The notes under the pieces were generated by a model. It ran no database searches and was not told where the DNA came from. It saw only the letters and a list, made by a program, of their open reading frames with translations. A DNA stretch of 64,000 nt, from NCBI GenBank assembly GCA_963678205.1, contig OY782760.1, positions 2,232,001-2,296,000 on the forward strand. The letters run 5' to 3'. A program made the translations under genes and the position numbers. Source of the stretch: G963556115 sp963678205. GTDB lineage: Bacteria; Planctomycetota; SZUA-567. Shown in pieces: positions 51,545-59,289 of the stretch. Numbering within the stretch: the first letter of the stretch is position 1; each line of letters starts with the position of its first letter.

Positions 51545-53866
51545 ATGGATAGTGATCTAGAGCTTATTCTTGGGTTTACTCAAGAAGCAAGGGATTATCT
51601 TGATGAAGTTGAGCCTGCTTTGATTGAAATATCAGAAGCTTCAGATGATTCTGATAATGTCGACTCTGAGTTGATAAACGGCGTGTTCAGATTATTTCAT
51701 TCAATGAAAGGAAGTGCAGGTTTTCTCCAGCTGAACACTGTTGCTGAAGTAACCCATGAAGCAGAAACATTGCTAGATAAAATTCGTAAAGGCAAAGCTG
51801 TATTAACAGTTGAAATTACTCAGTTGTTGTGCAGAACACTTGATTTTTTCAGGGTCATGCTAGATTCTATTGAAGAAAATGGAAATGATGAGGGCTTTGG
51901 CGAGCCGGCTGGGGAAATTAAACGTGAGTTGGTCGCAGCTTGCGAAGGGAAGTCTGTCGAGAAACCTGCTGAACTTGACGTTGCTAATGTAAAATCAACT
52001 GAAAATACTGAAAATAAATCTGATGCTGAGTCTTCGGGTACTTCCAAGAAGAAAAAAATTATTAAACGTAAGGTTGTAGATATACCTGAGACGCCACCTG
52101 CTGAGCCAATAATGGATATTGGTCCTGAAATGCTAACTAGTTTTATACAAGAAGGTGTTGAACAGCTAGATGCAGCAGAACATGCATTGTTGAGTATTGA
52201 AGACGCCCAAGAGCAGAACGACTTTCTAAATGAAGCTTTTAGAAATATACATAGTTTCAAGGGAAATTGTGGCTTCATGGGACTTGGGGATCTTGAAAAG
52301 TTGTCTCATCGCATGGAGACCGTGTTAGATTTAATGAGAGAAGGTATAATTGACTCTGAATCTGGGAATAGTGGTGTCCTTCTGAGTATGATAGATGTTC
52401 TTCGAGAAGTTATTAACGGTTTGAATCTTGAAGATCAGTCATCGGGCGCAGTTGAAGCGTTAGAAGTTTATCTAGAATTAATAAATGAGATGATACCTGA
52501 AGTTGAGGTCGAGGTTGAAGAACCTCTAGAAGAAACTGTTGAAGAAACCGAGGTTGTTCGTGATGAGCCAGCTGAGCCTATTGTTTCACCCGTTTCTCCT
52601 GTTAGTAAAATGGGTGCAGTTGAGCAGAAAGAGAGAGATCTTGCAGACAAAAAATCTACAGAGCGTGCAAGGCGTGCTATAAGGCAAGATATTCGTGTCG
52701 ACTTGAACAAACTTGATAGTCTTATTAACCTTGTGGGGGAGTTGGTTATAGCTGAGTCAATGGTAACTCGTAATCCTGCTGCAGAATTAATTGAAGATGA
52801 AAACTACTATAGAGCCGTACATCAATTAAGGCGAATTTGTGATGATTTGCAAGATGTTGCTATGTCAGTGCGAATGATACCTGTATCAGGTACATTTAGA
52901 AAGATGATTAGACTTGTTCATGATTTATCTCACAAAGCTCAGAAAAAGATTAAGCTAGAAATAATCGGCGAAGAAACTGAGGTTGATAAAACTGTTATTG
53001 AACAAATTGCTGATCCGTTGGTTCATATTGTACGAAATTCTTGTGACCACGGAATTGAAGTTCCTGCAGACAGAATAAGTTCTGGAAAACCAGAGCAGGG
53101 TAATGTTACTATAGAAGCCCGTCATGAAGGCGGAGAAGTCTGGATAATCATAACGGATGATGGGAAAGGCCTTAATAAAGAAAAAATCCTTAATAAGGCT
53201 ATAGAGCGTGGGCTTATAAAAGGTGATGGTAGTGATCTTACGGATGAAAAAATATTTAAAATGGTTTTTGAACCAGGTTTTTCGACTGCTGATAAAATCA
53301 CCGATATTTCAGGGCGTGGCGTTGGAATGGATGTTGTAAAAAAGAATATTGAAAAACTTAATGGCCGTATCGATGTTAAGAGTATTGATGGGCAAGGGTC
53401 TACTTTTATTCTTCGTATTCCTCTTACACTGGCTATTATTGATGGAATGCTTGTAAGTGTTGGTAAGACCAAGTATACAATACCGGTTCTTTCAATTAGA
53501 GAAACGTTGAAGCCGGAGATGAGTATGATAACATTCACGCCTGATGGAAGTGAAATACTCTCTTTGCGTGATGGCTTTATTCCAATTATAAGGCTTAACG
53601 AATTATTTGACACAAAATCTAATTCTACAAATCTTGAAGATGGTATTCTTGTGATTGTTGAGGATTCAGGTATGCCTGTGGCTTTATTTATTGATGAGAT
53701 CGTTGGCCAGCAGCAGACAGTAATTAAAGGTCTTTCAGAATATATTGGAAAAGCGAGAGGTTGCTCTGGATGTACAATACTTGGTGATGGGTCTGTAAGC
53801 CTTATCTTGGATCTTGGAACTTTGGTTACAATGGCACAAGATACTATTGAAAATTTTGAACAATAA
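51545..53866 (+). CDS. cheA: CheA chemosensory histidine kinase 2, two HPt domains
   Basis: A 773-residue CheA with two HPt domains: H52 (LFHSMKGSAGF, residues ~1-115) and H236 (NIHSFKGNCGF, residues ~195-300). They are joined by a Lys-rich linker (SKKKKIIKRKV), and a Glu-rich linker (EVEVEVEEPLEETVEETEVV) precedes the P3 region. The kinase core is complete (N box LVHIVRNSCDHG, G1 IITDDGKGL, G2 DISGRGVGMDVV), as is the C-terminal CheW-like domain ending LDLGTLVTMAQ. It starts cluster 2. Two phospho-acceptors may allow branched signalling to different regulators. No MshEN-like part is present here, unlike CheA1. Confidence 0.95.
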   Translation: MDSDLELILGFTQEARDYLDEVEPALIEISEASDDSDNVDSELINGVFRLFHSMKGSAGFLQLNTVAEVTHEAETLLDKIRKGKAVLTVEITQLLCRTLDFFRVMLDSIEENGNDEGFGEPAGEIKRELVAACEGKSVEKPAELDVANVKSTENTENKSDAESSGTSKKKKIIKRKVVDIPETPPAEPIMDIGPEMLTSFIQEGVEQLDAAEHALLSIEDAQEQNDFLNEAFRNIHSFKGNCGFMGLGDLEKLSHRMETVLDLMREGIIDSESGNSGVLLSMIDVLREVINGLNLEDQSSGAVEALEVYLELINEMIPEVEVEVEEPLEETVEETEVVRDEPAEPIVSPVSPVSKMGAVEQKERDLADKKSTERARRAIRQDIRVDLNKLDSLINLVGELVIAESMVTRNPAAELIEDENYYRAVHQLRRICDDLQDVAMSVRMIPVSGTFRKMIRLVHDLSHKAQKKIKLEIIGEETEVDKTVIEQIADPLVHIVRNSCDHGIEVPADRISSGKPEQGNVTIEARHEGGEVWIIITDDGKGLNKEKILNKAIERGLIKGDGSDLTDEKIFKMVFEPGFSTADKITDISGRGVGMDVVKKNIEKLNGRIDVKSIDGQGSTFILRIPLTLAIIDGMLVSVGKTKYTIPVLSIRETLKPEMSMITFTPDGSEILSLRDGFIPIIRLNELFDTKSNSTNLEDGILVIVEDSGMPVALFIDEIVGQQQTVIKGLSEYIGKARGCSGCTILGDGSVSLILDLGTLVTMAQDTIENFEQ

Positions 53867-53884
53867 ATGAGTTGATCATTTTAT

Positions 53885-54442
53885 TTGTCAGAAAATAATG
53901 GTGACATTGTGGATGAAAATGCAGTAACAAAAAAATTCTTTCTAGAGCCAGGGTATGTATGTGTACCCTACGAACCGATGCACCTAGCTGCTGTTATTGC
54001 CTCTGGTGTAGTGGTGACTATATATGACTTAGACCGTAAGCGTGGTGGAATGTGCGTGTATACTCATCCAAAAAGAGTTGATAACCAATCCACCGCTTCT
54101 TTTGCAGCCCCATCAATTGCATCACTAGTCTCTATGTTCGGTGATCTTGATGATGTTCGCGATAGTTTAGAGGCTCATATCTGTGGTGGTGCATGTAATA
54201 CTCAATCGAAGTATTTTGTGCCCGGATTAAGTGATGATAATATAAGCGTTGGTTGTGAAATACTTGAAAAGTATAAGATAAGTATTGCCAGTCGAGATGT
54301 TGGTGGAACAAAGGGAAGAAAAATTGTTTTTCACTCTGGAACAGGCGAAATTTTTATTGCAAAAGTTTCAAATATCAGAAAGACTGACTGGTATCCTCCT
54401 TATTGTCCTGAAGAACGGAAAAGACGGGAGAGCTTAAGATGA
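53885..54442 (+). CDS. CheD-like protein lacking catalytic residues
   Basis: A 185-residue CheD homologue. The fold matches (GVVVTIYDLDRKRGGM, ISVGCEILEKYKISIASRDVGGTKGRKIVFHSGTG). However, the catalytic Cys of canonical CheD (GSC) is Gly41 here (ASGVVV), and the catalytic His (GGMAH) is Val58 (GGMCV). Deamidase activity is thus unlikely and a binding role, such as CheC/CheX-like or receptor docking, is possible. It starts with TTG at 53885 without a clear ribosome site, and its end overlaps cheR by 4 bp. A canonical CheD is encoded at 56376 in the same operon. Confidence 0.78.
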   Translation: MSENNGDIVDENAVTKKFFLEPGYVCVPYEPMHLAAVIASGVVVTIYDLDRKRGGMCVYTHPKRVDNQSTASFAAPSIASLVSMFGDLDDVRDSLEAHICGGACNTQSKYFVPGLSDDNISVGCEILEKYKISIASRDVGGTKGRKIVFHSGTGEIFIAKVSNIRKTDWYPPYCPEERKRRESLR

Positions 54443-55317
54443 GTTCAGAGCAGCCAAATAATATAAATGATATTATAAAAAAAGAAATGTCAGCTCTTAT
54501 GGAGATCACTGATAAGGAATTTAATACCATCAGAAGTCTGGTTTATTCTAACTTTGGGATTAATCTTACTGAGCAGAAAAAAAGTTTAGTTGTAGGGCGT
54601 TTGCAAAAATTACTTAAACAAATGAACTTTACATCGTTTCAGCAGTATTGTGATTATCTGCAAAAGACACCTTCGGCGCTTAGTGAGCTAGTAAATAGAA
54701 TATCAACGAATCATACCTTCTTCTTTAGAGAGAAGGAACATTTTGATTTTTTTATTGAGTCAGTTCTTCCTGACATTAAGGCTAATCACATTAAAAAAGG
54801 GGATAAAGATATCAGATTGTGGTGTGCAGCTGCTGCCACTGGTGAAGAGCCATATACAATTATGATGCTTATTATGCAAGCCTTTAATATGGATTACAAG
54901 TCTTGGGATGTCGGACTACTTGCAACAGATATTTCTGAGAAGGCTTTAAATACTGCGGTTAAAGGGATTTATCCTACTGAAAGGATTTCTTTGGTTCCTC
55001 AAGCTTTAAAAAATAAGTATTTGCGTTCTTGTGGGGAAGATTTATGGGAGGTAACCCCTGAATTAAAGAAAGAAATTGTTTATAGACGCTTTAATTTGAT
55101 GAATAAGCAGTTACCATTCAAAAAGAAAATGGATACAATTTTTTGCAGAAATGTTATGATATATTTTGATAAACAGACTCGTGAAGCCCTAGTTGATAGA
55201 CTTTATGATATAACTGTTCCTGGAGGGTATTTATTTATCGGTCATTCCGAAACTTTGGGACGAGAAACCTCTCGGTGGAAATATGTCATGCCTGCTGTAT
55301 ATAGAAAGGAAATTTAA
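54439..55317 (+). CDS. cheR: CheR protein-glutamate methyltransferase
   Basis: A 292-residue SAM-dependent chemoreceptor methyltransferase. The N-terminal domain holds the α-helical part (FNTIRSLVYSNFGINL, RISTNHTFFFREKEHFDFF). The SAM-binding core has LWCAAAATGEEPYTIMM, ATDISEKAL and IFCRNVMIYFD. It is the only CheR in the window, against two CheB proteins. It overlaps the degenerate CheD gene by 4 bp (ATGA) and the next gene cheB2 by 1 bp (TAATG), so it is translated in a coupled operon. Confidence 0.96.
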   Translation: MSSEQPNNINDIIKKEMSALMEITDKEFNTIRSLVYSNFGINLTEQKKSLVVGRLQKLLKQMNFTSFQQYCDYLQKTPSALSELVNRISTNHTFFFREKEHFDFFIESVLPDIKANHIKKGDKDIRLWCAAAATGEEPYTIMMLIMQAFNMDYKSWDVGLLATDISEKALNTAVKGIYPTERISLVPQALKNKYLRSCGEDLWEVTPELKKEIVYRRFNLMNKQLPFKKKMDTIFCRNVMIYFDKQTREALVDRLYDITVPGGYLFIGHSETLGRETSRWKYVMPAVYRKEI

Positions 55318-56372
55318 TGCCTGCAAAGATCATTAAAGTGATAGTGATTGATGACTCTGCTCTGGTAAGAAATATTCTTCAAGAAGGGTTGAACTCTGAT
55401 CCAGGAATTGAAGTAGTTGCCACTGCTTCTGATCCATATATCGCTAGAGATAAAATTATTGAGTTTAAACCAGATGTTTTAACTCTTGATGTTGAAATGC
55501 CAAGGATGGATGGTGTTGAGTTTTTGAGAAAACTGATGCCACAGTATCCTATACCTGTTGTCATGGTCAGTAGTCTTACTGAAAAAGGTAAGCAGATAAC
55601 TCTTGATGCTCTTGAAGCTGGTGCTGTTGATATCGTTACAAAACCTAAAGCTAGTGTTTCTAGCGGATTAAAGGAAATGATGTCGCAATTAAAAACCAAG
55701 GTGAAAATTGCTTCAACTGCAAATGTTTCGCACTGGAAAAATAGACCTGTAAAGCTTAGATCAGGAAAGACCCTATCTTATTCAGCCTTGCCAGAGACAA
55801 CTGACAAAATTATTGCTATAGGTGCATCTACAGGTGGAACAGAGGCTATAAAAGAGGTTATTTCTAAGTTTCCGCGTACGACTCCAGGTGTTGTTATCGT
55901 GCAACATATGCCTGCTGGCTTTACGAAGATGTTTTCTGAACGCATGAATAGTGAATGTTCTATGGAAGTGAAAGAAGCGGAAGATGGTGACCGACTTATG
56001 ACAGGTAGAGTCCTTATTGCTCCTGGCGGAAAACAACTTAGAGTAGTTAGATCTGGCGGAATTTATAAAGTAGAAGTTAAAGAAGGTCCTCTATGTTGTG
56101 GTCACTGCCCATCCGTTGAGGTGATGATGCAGTCTGTTGCTTCTAGTGCTGGTTCTAATGCAGTTGGTGCTATGTTGACAGGAATGGGAGCTGACGGAGC
56201 AACTGGTATGAAGGCAATGAGAGATGCAGGTGCTAAATGCATTGCTCAAGATGAGCAGAGTTGTGTGGTTTTTGGAATGCCAAAAGAGGCATATCTAAAG
56301 GGCGGAGCTGAGAAACTTGTGTCATTACCAAATATTGCAGCAACTCTATTAAATTTATTGTCGGGAGCATAA
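55317..56372 (+). CDS. cheB: CheB protein-glutamate methylesterase 2
   Basis: A 351-residue CheB, close in sequence to the one in cluster 1. The receiver has IDDSALVRNILQEGL, phospho-Asp in LTLDVEMPRMDGVEFL and Lys in VTKPK. The catalytic triad is in IAIGASTGGTEAI, VIVQHMPAGFT and MLTGMGADGATGM. The pair of CheB proteins suggests a duplication of the core cluster. It follows cheR with a 1-bp overlap and precedes the canonical cheD by 3 bp. Confidence 0.96.
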   Translation: MPAKIIKVIVIDDSALVRNILQEGLNSDPGIEVVATASDPYIARDKIIEFKPDVLTLDVEMPRMDGVEFLRKLMPQYPIPVVMVSSLTEKGKQITLDALEAGAVDIVTKPKASVSSGLKEMMSQLKTKVKIASTANVSHWKNRPVKLRSGKTLSYSALPETTDKIIAIGASTGGTEAIKEVISKFPRTTPGVVIVQHMPAGFTKMFSERMNSECSMEVKEAEDGDRLMTGRVLIAPGGKQLRVVRSGGIYKVEVKEGPLCCGHCPSVEVMMQSVASSAGSNAVGAMLTGMGADGATGMKAMRDAGAKCIAQDEQSCVVFGMPKEAYLKGGAEKLVSLPNIAATLLNLLSGA

Positions 56373-56375
56373 CGA

Positions 56376-56870
56376 ATGTCACAGAAAATGATTCTAGGAG
56401 TAGGAGATTATGGTGTTGTCTCTGAACCTGGTGGCGTTGTTAAAACCTTGGCGTTAGGGTCTTGTATTGCAATCTGTATGCTTGACCGTAAAACAAGGTG
56501 CATTGGCATGGCACATGTTGCTTTGCCAGACTCTAAGATTAGTTTGGAACGAGCAAAAGAGAGCCCTGGGCATTTTGCTGATACTGCTGTGCCTGCTTTG
56601 CTTGCAGAAATGAAAAATAAGGCCGGTTCTGTTTCTAAAGGGGCGGGCTTAATCGTTAAACTTGCAGGTGGAGCAAATGTTGCCGACTCAAATAATACTT
56701 TTAATATTGGCAAACGAAATGCTCTTGCAATTCGTAAAGTATTATGGCAATATGGCCTTGGGGCAGTTGCTGAAGATGTCGGTGGAAACTTTAGTCGAAG
56801 TGTTTCTATATTTAAAGATACAGGTAAAGTTGTTCTTTCTAGTCCTGGTCGTGCAGATTGGGAGATTTAG
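56376..56870 (+). CDS. cheD: CheD chemoreceptor glutamine deamidase (canonical)
   Basis: A 164-residue CheD with an intact catalytic site: C30 (ALGSCIAICML) and H47 (GMAHVALP). The IGKRNALAIRKVLWQYG and EDVGGNFSRSV segments are standard. CheD deamidates receptor Gln residues and, in many species, binds CheC. Here CheX-like proteins take the CheC place. It lies 3 bp after cheB2 and 9 bp before the HDOD gene. It is the active partner of the degenerate CheD-like protein encoded at 53885. Confidence 0.95.
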   Translation: MSQKMILGVGDYGVVSEPGGVVKTLALGSCIAICMLDRKTRCIGMAHVALPDSKISLERAKESPGHFADTAVPALLAEMKNKAGSVSKGAGLIVKLAGGANVADSNNTFNIGKRNALAIRKVLWQYGLGAVAEDVGGNFSRSVSIFKDTGKVVLSSPGRADWEI

Positions 56871-56879
56871 GGGAATTTT

Positions 56880-57752
56880 ATGGATAAAATAACTGAAGAT
56901 ATTATTCGTGATGTAAAAATGATCCCTCCTATGTCAAAGACAGCTACTGAGCTTCTAAATATTACTATGGATGAATCACACACTATTGACGATATCGTTA
57001 AAGTTGTCGCTAGCGATCCTATGCTTGCAGGGCAATTGTTAAAAATTGCAAACTCTGCAGTATATGCACGAAGAACAGCTGTAGACTCAATTGCAACAGC
57101 TGTAAGCTACCTTGGGAATAAGTTAGTCGTAGGCATTGCACTTGGCGCAAGTTGTGCCTGTATTTATGAATCAGAGCTTCAAGGATATGAGAGTAGTGAG
57201 GGTGACCTTTGGATGCATAGTCTCCGTACAGCTATTGCTGCAAAAGAACTTGCAAAGTATACGAATAAAACTGTTGATAGTAATGTTGCTTATACTGCTG
57301 GGCTTCTTCATGATATTGGGAAAGCTGTTTTATCGGCTTATTTAATCGATAAACTTGATGAAGTAAGAGAAATTTTTGCAACTTCAGTTCCAAGCGATTT
57401 TCTTAATGTTGAGAAAAGTCTCATTGGGGTAAATCATTGTGAGATTGGGGCAATTCTTGGGCAACATTGGAATTTACCACAAGTTATTAAGAGTGTAATT
57501 CAATTTCATCATCACCCGCATCTTGCTCCAGAAAAGTTTAGGGCAATTTGTTTTACTGTTCATCTTGCGGATACAGTTGCAATGATGGCAGGAAATGGTA
57601 CTGGGGTTGATACTTTGCATTATTCACTTGATGATTCATATGATCAGTATGTTAATATTGATAGAAATGAACTTGATAGGATGCTGTTGATGCTTGGACT
57701 TGAGTTTGGTAAGACTGCTTCTGCTTTGGATGAAACTAAAATTAATGATTAG
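56880..57752 (+). CDS. HDOD-domain protein in chemosensory operon
   Basis: A 290-residue HDOD protein. DPMLAGQLLKIANSAVYARRTAVDSIATAVSYLGNKLV is the typical N-terminal half, and GLLHDIGKAVLSAYL with NHCEIGAILGQHWNLPQVI and IQFHHHP is closer to true HD phosphohydrolases than the copy at 41156, keeping the HD pair. The gene lies inside the cluster-2 operon with 17 bp to cheY. It may act as signalling output or scaffold of the cluster; no enzymatic role is proven for most HDOD proteins. Confidence 0.9.
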   Translation: MDKITEDIIRDVKMIPPMSKTATELLNITMDESHTIDDIVKVVASDPMLAGQLLKIANSAVYARRTAVDSIATAVSYLGNKLVVGIALGASCACIYESELQGYESSEGDLWMHSLRTAIAAKELAKYTNKTVDSNVAYTAGLLHDIGKAVLSAYLIDKLDEVREIFATSVPSDFLNVEKSLIGVNHCEIGAILGQHWNLPQVIKSVIQFHHHPHLAPEKFRAICFTVHLADTVAMMAGNGTGVDTLHYSLDDSYDQYVNIDRNELDRMLLMLGLEFGKTASALDETKIND

Positions 57753-57769
57753 TTAGGAGATAATATAAA

Positions 57770-58156
57770 ATGACCAAGCGAGTTGTTATTGCTGATGATT
57801 CGGCTCTGGCAAGGATGTTTTTGCGAAGATGTCTAGAAATTTCTGGACTCAATGATGCCGAATTTGTAGAAGCTGCTGATGGAGCTGAAGCGTTAGAGAA
57901 ATTGAAAGAGGTACCTACCGACCTTTTAGTTACTGATCTTACAATGCCTGATGTCGATGGCTTGGAGTTAATGCGTAGAATTTCAGCAAGTCCTAGATTG
58001 AATGGTACCCCTGTACTTGTTGTTACTAGTGCTGGTAATGAAGCACAACGTGGAGAGCTGATGGCACTGGGAGTTATTGCTATTTTATCTAAACCTATTA
58101 ATCCTCCTGTCGTTGCTGATGCATTAGAGAAGATTTTCCCAGAATTAGGAGTTTAA
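57770..58156 (+). CDS. CheY-type response regulator
   Basis: A 128-residue receiver. The acidic pair is in IADDSALARMFLRRCL, phospho-Asp in LLVTDLTMPDVDGLELM, the Ser/Thr in VVTSAGNE and Lys in ILSKPINPP. An AGGAG lies upstream. It is followed after 5 bp by the CheX gene, its likely phosphatase. It is the fourth free-standing or fused receiver of the two clusters that could take phosphate from the CheA proteins. Confidence 0.93.
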   Translation: MTKRVVIADDSALARMFLRRCLEISGLNDAEFVEAADGAEALEKLKEVPTDLLVTDLTMPDVDGLELMRRISASPRLNGTPVLVVTSAGNEAQRGELMALGVIAILSKPINPPVVADALEKIFPELGV

Positions 58157-58161
58157 TCAAT

Positions 58162-58617
58162 ATGACTAAAGATGAGCTTAGCGCTGCTTTATTTCAAGCC
58201 GTTCAAGACACATTAGAAACAATGGCTTTTGCTGAAGTACGCCCTTATGATGAGTCTATAGATAGCACAATAGATAGTAATGTTGATTTTTTATGGGGAA
58301 AGGTTCATCTTGATACTGTTCATGATCTTACCGCAGTTGAGTTCTGTTTACCAGATGAGTTTGCTCAAGAAATGGCAGATACTATGTATGCTGGTATGAT
58401 AGAAATTGAGCATACTGCTGTTATGGACACTGTTTCTGAACTAACAAATACTCTTGCTGGGAGCTTTCTTCTAAGTTTTGGTGAGAAAGCAGGGAAATTT
58501 GTTTTGTCTGTGCCTGAGTCTGGCACAGGAAAATCTCAGCCACCTGCAAAATCCATAGTCTGTTGTTGTATTGTTGATGAAATTCATTTTGTAAGAGCAG
58601 TGCTATTCTTTGATTGA
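58162..58617 (+). CDS. CheX-type CheY-phosphate phosphatase
   Basis: A 151-residue CheX/CheC-family protein. The phosphatase signature ExxN occurs once, at E93/N96 (SELTNTLAGSFLL), as in CheX; CheC has two copies. The N-terminal half (LSAALFQAVQDTLETMAFAEV) matches the helix that leads into the fold. It should dephosphorylate the CheY encoded 5 bp upstream. It is the last gene of cluster 2 and is followed by a strong terminator. Confidence 0.85.
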   Translation: MTKDELSAALFQAVQDTLETMAFAEVRPYDESIDSTIDSNVDFLWGKVHLDTVHDLTAVEFCLPDEFAQEMADTMYAGMIEIEHTAVMDTVSELTNTLAGSFLLSFGEKAGKFVLSVPESGTGKSQPPAKSIVCCCIVDEIHFVRAVLFFD

Positions 58618-58638
58618 TTTATGTCTTAACTAATTTTT

Positions 58639-58667
58639 AACGACACTATGGCGTCCATAGTGTCGTT
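58639..58667 (+). terminator. Rho-independent terminator of chemosensory cluster 2
   Basis: Arms AACGACACTATGG (58639-58651) and CCATAGTGTCGTT (58655-58667) with a CGT loop, followed by TTTT. A classical terminator for the operon that starts with cheA2. Confidence 0.92.
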
Positions 58668-59231
58668 TTTTAACAACTCATTATTAGGAAAATATAATAA
58701 ACTTAAGCTTCTATGCTGTCCTTATTTTGGTAAATAAACCTTGTTCTGAATATCAATATAGTGATACAAAAAAAATCCATCAAGTTGCTAAAAAAAACGC
58801 TAAACTCTTTATGCTAAGATGAAATTATTGTTGTGAATGTTAAAATTTATGCGGATTTCCGTACTTATATGCGTAAATGTAATCAAAACAATTGCTGACG
58901 CAATATATTAGATAGTTTTATTAATAACATGTCAGCATAAGTCTACGGGAAACAACTTTAATATCAGTAGGTTGTTTTCAAAATATCGTCTATTTGCATT
59001 GTGGTGTAGTTGTTATGACTGAATTTTATTTAGTTAGCATTTATTTTATTTATTTTTCATAAAATAAATAAACGCCATATATTTTTGTGAGTCAGTTCAT
59101 GTTTGATCATTGGTGGTATAAAGTATTATGTTATTACTAGTGACTTATAAATGTATAATTGACAAAAACAGCATTATTTAATGGGTGGTTATTATGTATT
59201 ATTTTGTATTTATTACTATTAAGCGATGATA
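58668..59231. other. Long AT-rich gap without a recognised gene
   Basis: Over 560 bp between the cluster-2 terminator and the leuA 3' end. No ORF with coding character, tRNA or known RNA was seen. An AT-only inverted repeat (ATTTATTTTAT near 59039 with ATAAAATAAAT near 59060) is present. Poly-A stretches around 58760-58800 stand out. It may be the relic of a lost gene or hold a small RNA. Confidence 0.5.
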
Positions 59232-59266
59232 TTACAGCCGATACTGTATTACAGTATCGGCTGTAA
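59232..59266 (-). terminator. 16-bp perfect hairpin after leuA
   Basis: Arms 59232-59247 (TTACAGCCGATACTGT) and 59251-59266 with an ATT loop, 24 bp beyond the leuA stop on the minus strand. No U-tract follows, so termination may need Rho, or it protects the mRNA 3' end. Confidence 0.65.
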
Positions 59267-59289
59267 CTGTATTAATCTTGTAGCTAACA

